Made by a program: the position numbers and the translations under genes. Of a DNA stretch of 64,000 bases, positions 1 to 7,955 are shown piece by piece (the first letter of the stretch is position 1; every line of letters begins with the position of its first letter). The notes beneath the pieces are model-generated. The model ran no database searches, had not been told where the DNA came from, and saw only the letters and a list, made by a program, of their open reading frames with translations. The stretch comes from Actinotalea soli (GTDB lineage: Bacteria > Actinomycetota > Actinomycetes > Actinomycetales > Cellulomonadaceae): NCBI RefSeq assembly GCF_017565425.1, contig NZ_JAGEMK010000002.1, positions 248,001 to 312,000 on the forward strand. The letters are read 5' to 3'.

Positions 1-1
1 C

Positions 2-265
2 GATGACTACGTTGGGCTGTGGGTGGTCCGGTGGCATACAAGGCGCGCCCTTGAGGGAGCTGATGACGAGCAGGTACGGAGGGTGGCAAGAGCCGTTCTG
101 GAGAGTCTCGTCGGGTCCGCCGTACGGCTCGGGACCCTCGACGAGCGCTCCGGTTCATTTACTGCCTGGCCAATACAAGGCGGAGTCGAGCGGGCTCTTC
201 AGGAGTGGAATGCTCTGGGTCGCGACCCGACTATTGGAGAGATCGCGTGGCTAGCCCGCGAGTGA
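2..265 (+). CDS. C-terminal part of an unknown protein (cut by window edge)
   Basis: The left window edge cuts this gene; 87 codons plus a TGA stop remain. The visible part opens with DDYVGLW and ends GEIAWLARE. I do not recognise the family and see no motif, membrane segment or signal. Codon use is unlike the rest of the window: TTT, ATA, CAA, ACT, AGG and AGA codons occur here but are almost absent in the flagellar genes, which suggests an acquired or poorly adapted gene. The next gene is convergent and gives no functional clue. The reading frame is supported by being open to the edge; it is short, so confidence is moderate. Confidence 0.5.
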   Translation, partial: DDYVGLWVVRWHTRRALEGADDEQVRRVARAVLESLVGSAVRLGTLDERSGSFTAWPIQGGVERALQEWNALGRDPTIGEIAWLARE

Positions 266-461
266 ACCTGCCTTCCTTCGCGAAGGACCCGCCCAGTGCC
301 GATCGCTATCACGAGCGCCGTCACGTCCCGACCGCGCCACGGGCCCGACGATGATCACCGCGGTCATCGCCTCCGTCAGCCGCGGCGTCCACACCCCAAC
401 TACACCCGCGACTGTGATGAGCCTTGTCTTTGTCTCGCATCATGCTGTTTGGCGAGGGGTG

Positions 462-1568
462 CTATGGCCCGATCGCTTTCACCAGCCCTGGCACGCGTCC
501 CCTGACCCTCGCGCCGACCTCCGCGAGCCACTCGACCTCGACCTCCCGCTTCTTCCCCCGCCCGGTCCACTTCCACAGCCCGACCGCGGCGCCGTCGTGC
601 ACGATGGTGTTGCGGAAGACGCCGTTGTTGCCGGGGACCAGACGTTGGGCGTGCTCGGGGGCGACCAGGCAGGTGCGGTCGGCGTAGCCGAGGACCGCCT
701 CGTCGAAGCCCGGAAGGGCCAGGGTGCGGCGGGCCTGGGCGCGGTGCTCGGTCAGGCGGTCCGGCACGGCGGGGTCCACGTAGTGGGTGCGGCCGTCGGA
801 CTCGAGGGTCGTGAGCTGGTCGGTCACGGCCGCCAGACCTGCCCGGGCGTCGGCCATGGTGAGGTTCGTCCACCTGGCCAGGTCCTGGATCGTCGCGGGT
901 CCGTGGCTGCGGAAGTACCGCAGCGCGATCTCGGCGAGGGCCTCCTCGCGGTCGAGGTGTCGAGGCTCGGGCACCCACTCCTCGAGCAGGACGAACTGGG
1001 GCTCGCCGTCGGCGGTCGGGCCCTGGCAGATCACGCCGCCCTCGGCCAGGCGGACGATCAGGTGGTAGCCCCGGCCACCGGTGGTGCCTTGGCCGGCCTC
1101 CTCCCAGAGGGCGAGGACCTGCGCCCTGGTCATCGCCCCGCCGCCACTCAGGGCGGCGACCAGCGCGTCCTGCGCACGGACCAGGTCCTGGTCGGTGAGT
1201 CCCAGCTCCGCCCGCCGCTTGGCTGCGGCTGCGAGGGAGCGCGGGGTCATCAGCGCCGCCATCCACGCGAGGTCCCGCGCGGGTGTCAGGTGCAGGGTGC
1301 CGCGCATCGGCCAGGACCGCACCACCCTCCCGGCGTCGAGGGCCGCGACGACGTCCTTCCTCGAGCAGCCCGCGCGGAGCGCGACCGAGGCCAGCGCGCC
1401 GGGGAGATCCTGGGCCTGCACCGCCGCGAGGTGCTCGACCACCGCCGTCGCCCGCTCGACCGGACCGGCAGACCCCGCGCCGTCGTCGGCCCACGGGCCT
1501 GGGCCCGCCAACCCCTGCGCGACCAGACGCAGCAGCGACAGCTCATGGCTCGACACCACCTGGGTCAC
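462..1568 (-). CDS. Winged-helix DNA-binding protein of the HTH_42 / AlkZ-like family
   Basis: The 368-residue product matches the HTH_42 family, which includes the E. coli YcaQ (AlkX) and Streptomyces AlkZ DNA glycosylases. The signature near residues 50-56 reads VQAQDLP; AlkZ-type enzymes use a QxQ pair, and Q51 and Q53 are present here, so removal of bulky or crosslinked alkylated bases is possible but not shown. I chose a GTG start at 1568 because GGAGG sits 5 nt upstream on the minus strand; an upstream ATG at 1643 would add 25 residues with no such site. The gene is divergent from the DsbA-type gene and not linked to motility. Many family members are annotated only as winged-helix proteins. 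Confidence 0.8.
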   Translation of the reverse strand: MTQVVSSHELSLLRLVAQGLAGPGPWADDGAGSAGPVERATAVVEHLAAVQAQDLPGALASVALRAGCSRKDVVAALDAGRVVRSWPMRGTLHLTPARDLAWMAALMTPRSLAAAAKRRAELGLTDQDLVRAQDALVAALSGGGAMTRAQVLALWEEAGQGTTGGRGYHLIVRLAEGGVICQGPTADGEPQFVLLEEWVPEPRHLDREEALAEIALRYFRSHGPATIQDLARWTNLTMADARAGLAAVTDQLTTLESDGRTHYVDPAVPDRLTEHRAQARRTLALPGFDEAVLGYADRTCLVAPEHAQRLVPGNNGVFRNTIVHDGAAVGLWKWTGRGKKREVEVEWLAEVGARVRGRVPGLVKAIGP

Positions 1569-1655
1569 CCTCACCTCCGCACGCTCTGCTGCGACGTGTG
1601 CCCCGATGCGTGATCGCCGCGGAATGCCGCCACGACCAGCCATGTTGGCACCGGC

Positions 1656-2345
1656 ATGCCTTCAGCCCTGACCGTAGACGTGTGGTCCGACATCGCGTGC
1701 CCGTGGTGCTTCATCGGCAAGCGGAAGCTCGAGGAGGCCCTGCGCCGCTACGCCCTCACCGAGGACGCCCTCGACGTCGAGCTCACCTTCCACTCCTTCG
1801 AGCTCGCCCCGGACACCCCGGTGGACTTCGAGGGCAGCGAGATCGACTTCCTCGCCCACCACAAGGGCGTCCCCGCCGACCGGGTGCAGCAGATGCTCAC
1901 CCAGGTCACCGAGATCGCCGCGGGCGTCGGCCTGCGCTACGACTTCGCGGCCCTGCACCACGCCAACACCCGCAAGGCCCACCAGCTCACCCACCTGGCC
2001 AAGGCCCGCGGCATGCAGCGCGAGTTGGTCGAGAAGCTCTTCAGCGCCTACTTCGAGCAGGGCCGCCACCTGGGCCACGACGAGGAGCTCGCCGACCTCG
2101 CCGCTGAGGCAGGGCTCGACCGCACCGAGGCCCTCGAGGCCCTGCGCGCCGGAACCTACGAGGCCGACGTCGACGCCGACATCGCCCAGGCTCGCGCCTA
2201 CGGCATCACCGGGGTGCCCTTCTTCGTGATCGACGGGCGGTACGGGGTCTCGGGGGCGCAGGACCCCGCCGTCCTCGAGCAGGGGTTGCAGCAGGCAGCC
2301 GCCGACCGCGCTGAGGTGTCCGGGAGTGCCGCCGCCCCGGCCTGA
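1656..2345 (+). CDS. DsbA-family (FrnE-like) thiol-disulfide oxidoreductase
   Basis: This 229-residue protein has the FrnE/DsbA layout: a thioredoxin-fold start (LTVDVWSDIACPWC) with the CPWC redox pair at C15 and C18, a helical insertion in the middle, and the cis-proline loop GVPFFVID near residue 190 followed by GAQ. There is no signal peptide, so it is expected to act in the cytosol, as FrnE-type proteins do. Length fits the family (210-240). The ATG at 1656 puts the first strand at the usual distance from the active site; no strong ribosome-binding site precedes it. It is divergent from the HTH_42 gene and 32 nt upstream of the VOC gene start. Confidence 0.9.
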   Translation: MPSALTVDVWSDIACPWCFIGKRKLEEALRRYALTEDALDVELTFHSFELAPDTPVDFEGSEIDFLAHHKGVPADRVQQMLTQVTEIAAGVGLRYDFAALHHANTRKAHQLTHLAKARGMQRELVEKLFSAYFEQGRHLGHDEELADLAAEAGLDRTEALEALRAGTYEADVDADIAQARAYGITGVPFFVIDGRYGVSGAQDPAVLEQGLQQAAADRAEVSGSAAAPA

Positions 2346-2364
2346 GCATGTCGGTGCCCGCGCG

Positions 2365-2370
2365 TAGCGT
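2365..2370 (+). promoter_or_regulatory. TANNNT -10 box giving a leaderless VOC transcript
   Basis: TAGCGT lies exactly 7 nt before the ATG at 2378. In actinobacteria this arrangement is typical of leaderless mRNAs whose first base is the A of the start codon. No Shine-Dalgarno sequence precedes either candidate start of the gene. No clear -35 element is seen. Inference only. Confidence 0.45.
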
Positions 2371-2377
2371 GGTCCAC

Positions 2378-2737
2378 ATGGTGCACACCCATCACGCCCT
2401 GGACTACGTCGAGCTCCCTGCCCCGGACCTGGCTGCCTCGACGGCCTTCTACGCTCAGGCCTTCGGGTGGAGCTTCAACGACTACGGCGACGGCGCCTAC
2501 GCGGGCATCCGGTCGGCCGACGGCGAGGGCGAGGTGGGGGGCCTGAACCCCGCGGCCCTGTCCGGCACGGTCGGCCCGCTGATCCTGCTGTTCTCGACCG
2601 ACCTCGACGCCACCGTGCAGGCCGTCGAGCAGGCTGGGGGCGACGTCGTCCAGCAGCCGTACGCCTTCCCCGGCGGTCGGCGCTTCCACTTCCGCGACCC
2701 CGCGGGCAACGAGCTCGGAGTCTGGTCCGAGACCTGA
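2378..2737 (+). CDS. VOC-superfamily (glyoxalase/bleomycin-resistance-like) protein
   Basis: The 119-residue product shows the single-domain VOC pattern: LDYVELPAPDLAASTAFYAQ at the N-terminus, then a second beta-alpha repeat ending FPGGRRFHFRDPAGNELGVW, where FRDPxGNxLxVW is the C-terminal VOC hallmark with the metal-ligand glutamate position. Substrate cannot be told from the sequence. An upstream in-frame ATG at 2348 exists, but the TAGCGT box 7 nt before 2378 favours the shorter, leaderless form, which also has the usual family length. The gene follows the DsbA-family gene closely, converging on mgsA. Confidence 0.8.
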   Translation: MVHTHHALDYVELPAPDLAASTAFYAQAFGWSFNDYGDGAYAGIRSADGEGEVGGLNPAALSGTVGPLILLFSTDLDATVQAVEQAGGDVVQQPYAFPGGRRFHFRDPAGNELGVWSET

Positions 2738-2819
2738 GCGGCGGGACGCGGTCACTGGGCTGATGCCCGAGCCGCGGGACCAGGTCGTCGGGGTGACTCC
2801 CGGCGCGAACCAGTGCGGC

Positions 2820-3323
2820 CTACTCGGCGTCGTCCCCGTCGCCCTCGGTGGGGGACGCACCTTCCCAGGTCCGCGGGCCGACGTCGGGCCGGCGACGCTC
2901 GTAGTCGCTGCCCAGCAAGGGGGAAGAGATGACGTGGTCGGCTGTGGCGACGTTGGTCGCGGTCGGGACGTTCCACACGGTGCTGATGCGCAGCAGGGCG
3001 CGCACGTCGGGGTCGTGAGGCTGCGCCTCGAGGGGGTCCCAGAAGAAGATCAGGACGTCGATGCCACCCTCGGCGATCTTCGCGCCGATCTGCTGGTCCC
3101 CGCCCACCGGGCCTGACAAGAACCGGTGCACGGGCAGGCCGAGCTCGTACTCGAGCATGGTGCCCGTGGTCCCCGTCGCGTAGAGCACGTGGTGGGAGAG
3201 GGTGCTGCGGTTGTGATCCGCCCAACGCAGCAGCTCGACCTTCATGTTGTCGTGCGCGACCAGCGCGATGTGCCGCTGGATGACGGGGGCGCCAGCCCGG
3301 GGGGACTCCGTCGATGAGCTCAT
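2820..3323 (-). CDS. mgsA: Methylglyoxal synthase
   Basis: The 167-residue protein converts dihydroxyacetone phosphate to methylglyoxal and phosphate, a glycolytic bypass in the cytosol. It carries the family landmarks in order: [10 protein letters not shown] near residue 19, ATGTTG at 49-54 (phosphate loop), [12 protein letters not shown] at 70-81 with D76 at the position of the catalytic aspartate (D71 in E. coli), and [17 protein letters not shown] at 96-112. An acidic tail after residue 145 is extra. It is convergent with the VOC gene; glyoxalase-type VOC proteins can detoxify methylglyoxal, but a link here is only inference. Confidence 0.93.
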   Translation of the reverse strand: MSSSTESPRAGAPVIQRHIALVAHDNMKVELLRWADHNRSTLSHHVLYATGTTGTMLEYELGLPVHRFLSGPVGGDQQIGAKIAEGGIDVLIFFWDPLEAQPHDPDVRALLRISTVWNVPTATNVATADHVISSPLLGSDYERRRPDVGPRTWEGASPTEGDGDDAE

Positions 3324-3429
3324 GCCCCTGACGTTCCCAGACCCAGGACCCGGGCGCCAGAGGCCGTGCGTGCGCCCTCGGTGCAGATGTGCGACGCCGG
3401 GCGAGCGCCAGGGACGGCTTGCGGAGACC

Positions 3430-3468
3430 GGGGTCGATCACGGTCACATGGTGACCCCGATCGACCCC
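3430..3468. repeat. 39-nt palindromic repeat, type A, copy 1
   Basis: The arms GGGGTCGATC...GGTCAC and GTGACCCCGATCGACCCC flank a 3-nt ATG centre; 16 of 18 positions pair. The same 39-nt element recurs at 3615, 22740 and 24226, always in intergenic DNA. Confidence 0.75.
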
Positions 3469-3516
3469 GACCCTGCGCACCCGTCAGCTGCCACCCAGGC
3501 GCGCGCCGTCTCACGC

Positions 3517-3584
3517 CGAGGTCGCACCTTCGCACCGAGGACGCCCATGCACACGTGCGTCCGCGGTGCAGATGTGCGACGTCG
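3517..3584. repeat. 68-nt palindromic repeat, type B
   Basis: The left arm CGAGGTCGCACCTTCGCACC and right arm GGTGCAGATGTGCGACGTCG pair with a few mismatches around an ATGCACACGTGC-rich centre. A nearly perfect copy of the same design lies at 36329-36394, so this is a dispersed family and not a local hairpin. Confidence 0.7.
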
Positions 3585-3614
3585 ACAAAGTGCCGAAGAC
3601 CGCCCGCGGGGATC

Positions 3615-3653
3615 GGGGTCGGTCAGGGTCGCATGGTGACCCCAGTCGACCCC
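3615..3653. repeat. 39-nt palindromic repeat, type A, copy 2 (diverged)
   Basis: This has the same length and layout as the copy at 3430, but only about 13 of 18 arm positions still pair. It is exactly 185 nt from copy 1 and belongs to the tandem duplication. Confidence 0.65.
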
Positions 3654-3742
3654 GGTCGGCCGAGGACGGCGACGGCGCCCGCATGGGAGGAAGAGGGCGT
3701 GCCGAGGACGGCTGGGCAAGGGCGGGCCTGCGGCCCGGAGGG

Positions 3743-5080
3743 TCAGGCGCCGCCGTCGCGGGTGACGGCCTGGGCGGTCTCGAGGGCGTCGGCGACGGCG
3801 CGCACGTAGGCGGCGGAGACGTCGGACGGCTGCAGGCCGGTCGCGAGCACCCCGGGCTCGTCGCGACGCTCGTGGGCGCGCACCGCAGCCAGCACCGGGC
3901 CGTAGGGGCCCTCCTCGGCGCGGATCGCGTCGGCCACCGCGTCGGAGACGCCGACCGTCTCGAGGATCACGTCGGCCGGGACCCCGAGCTGCACGGCGAG
4001 GCCGGAGAGCATGCCGACGGTGTACGCGGCGGAGTCCTCGGCGAGGGTCTCGCAGGCGAGGGCGCGGGCGAGGATGAACCACAGCGAGTCCATCGCGTCG
4101 GGCCGGGCGTCGAGCATGAGTGCCGAGACCAGGGTCGTGACCTCACGCACCCCGAGCAGGACGACGGCCTGGTGCACCGTGTCGATCTGGCTGACCAGGG
4201 CGAAGGCGCCGGAGTTGACCAGGTGCAGCACGCGCAGGGTCAGCACGGGGTCGGTGTCGACCACCTGGGAGACCGCGGCGAAGTCCACCTCGGGCTGGCT
4301 GAGCAGGTGCATGAGCGCGAGGCACTGGAGCTCGCCGGCGCGCAGCACGCGGGGCCCGGTGGGCGGGTCCCCCTCGGGGTCGCCCGCGGCCTGGGCGTCG
4401 GCGCGGGCGCCGTACCCGCCACGCAGGCCGTCGACCCCGGCCGCGCGGCAGTCGTTCTCGACCCGGCTGGTCTGCACGTCGGCCGCGAGCACGCGCACCC
4501 CGGCCTGGTGGGCCTGGTGGACGAGACGGGCGAGGGGCAGGTCGGGCTCGTTGGCGTCGACGACGACGAAGCTCAGGTGCGGCAGCAGCGCGGCCTGCTC
4601 GGCCTCGCCGCGGTAGTGCAGCAGGCTCAGGTGCACGCCCAGCGCACGCAGGGCAGCGGCGCGCTCGACGGCCTCGTCGCTGTGCTCGTAGCGTGCGGGC
4701 AGCTCGAGGACCAGGCGCCCGGGGGTGACCGGTCCGGGGACGAACCCGTCGAGCATGAGGGGGGTCGCGGGGAGGAACACGTACCGGTCGGCCACGAGGC
4801 TCGGCAGGTCGAGGGTCAGGTAGTGCTCGTGCAGCACGTCGGTAGGGACCGGGACCGGTCCTGTGCGGCGCTGCGCCGTCTGCTGGGTCGGCACGTGGGT
4901 CATGTCGACGCTCACGGCGACGGTGTAGCCGATCACGCGGCCGCTGAGGTCGGCCACCGGGTCACGGTGAACGGTCGACACCGCACCCGCGGGGATCTGC
5001 ACGCGGGGGGCTACCGCACCTGTGGTCGCGGGGACGAGGACGGACGGGGCGGCAGGGGCGGCCGGCGGGGCAGTGTTCAC
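3743..5080 (-). CDS. EAL-HDOD (YuxH-type) regulatory protein with degenerate EAL domain
   Basis: The 445-residue protein joins an N-terminal EAL-like domain (about 30-235) to a C-terminal HDOD domain (about 245-420). The HDOD part is clear: DTDPVLTLRVLHLVNSGAF followed by TVHQAVVLLGVREV. In the EAL part, only LVLELPAR recalls the catalytic strand; the DDFG-type metal motif is replaced by SLLHYRG and the EGVE motif by ADVQTS, so cyclic-di-GMP hydrolysis is unlikely and a sensing or scaffold role is more plausible. GTG at 5080 is preceded by GAGGAG at 5 nt. A sigma-28-like promoter lies at 5117-5141 on the same strand, so the gene is probably expressed with the flagellar regulon. Confidence 0.85.
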   Translation of the reverse strand: MNTAPPAAPAAPSVLVPATTGAVAPRVQIPAGAVSTVHRDPVADLSGRVIGYTVAVSVDMTHVPTQQTAQRRTGPVPVPTDVLHEHYLTLDLPSLVADRYVFLPATPLMLDGFVPGPVTPGRLVLELPARYEHSDEAVERAAALRALGVHLSLLHYRGEAEQAALLPHLSFVVVDANEPDLPLARLVHQAHQAGVRVLAADVQTSRVENDCRAAGVDGLRGGYGARADAQAAGDPEGDPPTGPRVLRAGELQCLALMHLLSQPEVDFAAVSQVVDTDPVLTLRVLHLVNSGAFALVSQIDTVHQAVVLLGVREVTTLVSALMLDARPDAMDSLWFILARALACETLAEDSAAYTVGMLSGLAVQLGVPADVILETVGVSDAVADAIRAEEGPYGPVLAAVRAHERRDEPGVLATGLQPSDVSAAYVRAVADALETAQAVTRDGGA

Positions 5081-5116
5081 GGGTGCTCCTCGAGCGGATG
5101 GGTAGCTGGCCGACCC

Positions 5117-5141
5117 ATCGGCACGCGGGGACGGGTTGTGA
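5117..5141 (-). promoter_or_regulatory. Sigma-28-like promoter for the EAL-HDOD gene
   Basis: Read on the minus strand this is TCAC-N15-GCCGATGG. It matches the motif found ahead of flagellin and the receptor genes, and lies 37 nt upstream of the GTG at 5080. Confidence 0.75.
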
Positions 5142-5187
5142 CGGTTTCGCCCGCTCGGGGCGCACGGCGAACGGGTGATTCGGTGAT

Positions 5188-5631
5188 TCAGGCCGCGGAG
5201 GAACCGGCACCCAGGGGGGCGCGCAGCGGCCACTCGTCGCCGTCGAGCACGGTCTGCACGGCCCGGCCGGTGGACGGGTCCACGGCGATGGGGGCGAGCA
5301 GGTTGGCGGTCGGCGAGGCGCCGTCGTGACCGGGGTGCACGACGACGAGCAGCACGGGGTCCTCGGTGGTGCCCAGGGAGTGGCGGGCCCCGGAGAGCGC
5401 CGGTGCGTACTCGGGGAAGTAGGCCTGGGGCGGGACGACGAAGAGCCGGGTGCCGGCGTCCTCGGTGCTGCGCAGGGCGAAGAGGAAGCCGGTGTCGTCG
5501 AGCGGGGCGAGCTCGAAGCTGTGCAGCCCCGCCATGCCCGGCATCGCCTCGGCGAAGTCGAGGTTCGCGGTGACCGACCGTCGCCCGGGGGCGGCCGTGG
5601 CCGTGGTCCCGACGGTGACGGTGGCGCTCAT
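5188..5631 (-). CDS. fliW: Flagellar assembly factor FliW
   Basis: The 147-residue product has the FliW fold signature: an N-terminal strand with LDFAEAMPGMAGLHSFELAPLDD (the FxxGxxGF-type loop), a central strand RLFVVPP, then ILLVVVHPGHDGASPTANLLAPIAVDPSTGRAVQTVL, where TANLLAPIxxNxxTxxA is the family hallmark. FliW binds flagellin and CsrA and so couples flagellin synthesis to secretion; csrA lies at 35990 in this window. Its ATG overlaps the flgL stop by 4 nt (ATGA), so it is translated with flgL as the last gene of flgN-flgK-flgL-fliW. Confidence 0.93.
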   Translation of the reverse strand: MSATVTVGTTATAAPGRRSVTANLDFAEAMPGMAGLHSFELAPLDDTGFLFALRSTEDAGTRLFVVPPQAYFPEYAPALSGARHSLGTTEDPVLLVVVHPGHDGASPTANLLAPIAVDPSTGRAVQTVLDGDEWPLRAPLGAGSSAA

Positions 5632-6530
5632 CGGAGGAAGTCCAGCAGGCTCGGCTGCAGGACGCGTGCCGTGGCGCCGAGGGCAGCCTGGTAGGCGACC
5701 TCCTGCGACTGCAGCTCGACCATCGTCTCCGCCAGGTCGATGTCCTCGATCGCGGAGACCTGCCCCTTGAGATCCATGATGGTCTTCTGCACCCCCTGCT
5801 GGACGGTCTCGAGCCGCCCGTATCGTGACCCGACGGCCCCGAGCTCACCCAGCATGCTGTCGCGCCGGGTGTCGAGGTGGGCGATGTGATCGCTGATGGG
5901 GAGCCCGGCGCGCAGGTCCGCAGCGATCTGGTCGAGGAGGCCGAAGACCGACCCCGTCGCCGTGACCGGGTCCCACGGACCCTGGCCGTAGACCGCCGAG
6001 CCGTCGACGTCGACGCGCACGGTCGCGTCGGAGGAGATCCGCCGCTCGACCGAGGAGCCCGGTGCGCCCTGGTGGGTGTAGTCCGGTGCGAAGGCGACCC
6101 CGGTGTTCGAGGTGCCGGCGAAGACGCTGCGGCCGAGGAAGGAGGTGTTCGCCTCGGAGAGCATCGCGCTACGGATGCCCTCGATCTCGACGGCGATCGC
6201 GTCGCGGGCCTGGGCGCTCATCGAGCCGTTGGCCCCCTGGACCGTGAGGTCCCGGGCCCGGCGCAGCGAGTCGAGCGAGGTCTGCAGGGCGGAGTCGACC
6301 GTGCCGAGCCAGCCGATGCCGTTGTCGACGTTGCGTGCGACCTGCTCCGCGGCGCGCTGGCTCGCGCGCAGCTGCAGGGCGCTGGCCGTGCCGCCCGGGT
6401 CGTCGGAGGGCTTGGTGATGAGCTTGCCGCCCGACAGCCGACCCTGGAGGTCGGACATCCGGCTGAGGTTGAGCTGGAGGTTCGCGAGGGTCGACTTCTG
6501 GACCGTCTGCTGCGTGACGCGAGAGATCAT
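5628..6530 (-). CDS. flgL: Flagellar hook-associated protein 3 (hook-filament junction)
   Basis: The 300-residue protein has flagellin-like D0/D1 ends: MISRVTQQTVQKSTLANLQLN at the N-terminus, GKLITKPSDDPGGTASALQLR next, and a C-terminal helix ending in EVAYQAALGATARVLQPSLLDFLR, with the hydrophobic LLDFL(R) tail of FlgL. It forms the second junction layer between hook and filament after export. Length is typical. The start at 6530 lies 2 nt after the flgK stop, with AGGTAG upstream; the stop overlaps fliW. Confidence 0.94.
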   Translation of the reverse strand: MISRVTQQTVQKSTLANLQLNLSRMSDLQGRLSGGKLITKPSDDPGGTASALQLRASQRAAEQVARNVDNGIGWLGTVDSALQTSLDSLRRARDLTVQGANGSMSAQARDAIAVEIEGIRSAMLSEANTSFLGRSVFAGTSNTGVAFAPDYTHQGAPGSSVERRISSDATVRVDVDGSAVYGQGPWDPVTATGSVFGLLDQIAADLRAGLPISDHIAHLDTRRDSMLGELGAVGSRYGRLETVQQGVQKTIMDLKGQVSAIEDIDLAETMVELQSQEVAYQAALGATARVLQPSLLDFLR

Positions 6531-6532
6531 GG

Positions 6533-7948
6533 CTACCTGCCCACCCGTCCGGTGCGGTTGATGAGGACGTCGAGCATCTCGTCGATCGTCGTCAGGACCC
6601 GAGCGGCACCCTCGTAGGCCCGCTGGTACGCGAGCATGTTGATCGACTCCTCGTCGAGGTCGACGCTCGTGGTCGAGAGCTGGAGGTTCTCGGCCGTGGC
6701 GCGGGCGGCGGCCGTGACCGTCGCTCGCTGGTCCGCAGCCTGGGTCTTGACGCCGATGTCGACGACGAAGGCCCGCCAGAAGGCGTCTGGACCACCCGGC
6801 AGGTTCGCCAGCTGGGACATCGCGTCGGCGGCGGAGCCGTCGAAGGCGCCCTGCCCGGGCGAGCCGGCGGCGATCTGGTCCGCGTTGGTGATCGCGACGG
6901 ACATCCCGGCCGCGGCCGCCCCGGGGGCGAAGGCGAAGACTGCGCCACCCGGGTTCCCGGCGACGTCCACCCCGGTGGCGTGCTGGGCGTTGACCATCGT
7001 GCCGAGGGTGGTGGCCAGCTCGTTCCAGGAGTTGGCGGCCGAGGCCAGCAGCCCGCCGGGAGCGAGGTTCACGAGGTGGCTCGCGAGGGTGCCGCCCTGG
7101 GGGTTGAGCGGGACGTCGGGGCTGTTGGCCCACACCAGGCGGACCTGGTCGCCCGTCGGGGGAGTGACGGTGGCCTCCTCCATGAGCACCGAGCCCTCGA
7201 GGGCGACGGGCTTGGCGCTGATGCCGCGCACCAGGGCGTTCCCGGCGACCATGACGTCGACCGTGCCGTCCTCGCGGTGGCGGGCCTCGGCCCCGACCAG
7301 GCCCGAGAGCTTGGTGATGAGCAGGTCGCGCTGGTCGGCGAGCTCGTTGGCCGATCCACCGGAGACGGTGATCGAGCGGATCTGCTCGTTGAGGTGCGCG
7401 ACCGCCTGGGCGGTGGTGTTGACCTCGGTCACCAGGGTCGAGGCCTCGGTGCGCATCTGCGACCACTGGGTCTCGGTCGCACGGTAGCCGGTGGTGATCT
7501 GACCGACGAGCGCGTTGGCCTGGCCGATCAGCACGTTGCGGGCGGCGGCGTCGTCGGGGCTGTTGGCGACGTCCTGCCAGCCGGCCCAGAACTTCGCGAG
7601 CTGGGCCGCGACGCTCGTGTCCGAGGGCTCGGTCAGGGTCGACTGGAGGCGGTTGAGGGCCTTGGCCTGGGCCGCCTGGAACGAGGAGCCCGAGGTCTCC
7701 GAGCGGACCCGGGCGTCGAGGAAGATGTCGCCGATCCGCGTGATGCCGCTGACCTTGACACCGTTGCCGGCGCTCAGGCCGGCCGAGTGCATCGACGGAG
7801 CCGAGAGCGCCTCGATGGACAGCATGTCCGCGCGCTGGCGGGTGTAGCCCTTGGTGTTGGCGTTGGCGATGTTCTGCCCGGTGACCTCGAGCGCCTGACG
7901 CTGGGCGATCATCGAGGAGAGGGCCATGGACAGGCCGGAGAAGCTCAT
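6533..7948 (-). CDS. flgK: Flagellar hook-associated protein 1
   Basis: The 471-residue product starts SFSGLSMALSSMIAQRQALEVTGQNIANANTKGYTRQ; the ANxNTxGYxRQ motif is the flagellar rod/hook/HAP signature, and the C-terminus SINMLAYQRAYEGAARVLTTIDEMLDVLINRTG is the FlgK end. It makes the first hook-filament junction layer. I chose the ATG at 7948; a longer frame from 7987 would add 13 residues foreign to the family. It is followed by flgL after 2 nt and preceded by flgN after 7 nt. Confidence 0.94.
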   Translation of the reverse strand: MSFSGLSMALSSMIAQRQALEVTGQNIANANTKGYTRQRADMLSIEALSAPSMHSAGLSAGNGVKVSGITRIGDIFLDARVRSETSGSSFQAAQAKALNRLQSTLTEPSDTSVAAQLAKFWAGWQDVANSPDDAAARNVLIGQANALVGQITTGYRATETQWSQMRTEASTLVTEVNTTAQAVAHLNEQIRSITVSGGSANELADQRDLLITKLSGLVGAEARHREDGTVDVMVAGNALVRGISAKPVALEGSVLMEEATVTPPTGDQVRLVWANSPDVPLNPQGGTLASHLVNLAPGGLLASAANSWNELATTLGTMVNAQHATGVDVAGNPGGAVFAFAPGAAAAGMSVAITNADQIAAGSPGQGAFDGSAADAMSQLANLPGGPDAFWRAFVVDIGVKTQAADQRATVTAAARATAENLQLSTTSVDLDEESINMLAYQRAYEGAARVLTTIDEMLDVLINRTGRVGR

Positions 7949-7955
7949 CGGGGGA

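Larger units (their letters stand above)
3324..3742. other. Gene-free gap made of palindromic repeats and a 185-bp tandem duplication
   Basis: The 419 nt between mgsA and the EAL-HDOD gene hold no convincing gene. From 3366 the sequence alternates two palindrome types: a half copy of type B (3366-3397), type A (3430-3468), a full type B (3517-3584), and type A again (3615-3653). The spacing is exactly 185 nt between equivalent points (GTGCAGATGTGCGACG at 3381 and 3566; GGGGTC at 3430 and 3615), so a B-A unit has been duplicated in tandem and has since diverged. Confidence 0.75.

Noticed and set aside
293-310. GCCGAT upstream of the first complete gene
   Set aside because: There is no TCAN partner at 15 nt and no plus-strand motility gene follows.
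351-1613. Long plus-strand frame opposite the HTH_42 gene
   Set aside because: It mirrors the codon periodicity of the minus-strand gene and gives a low-complexity Arg/Gly/Pro protein.
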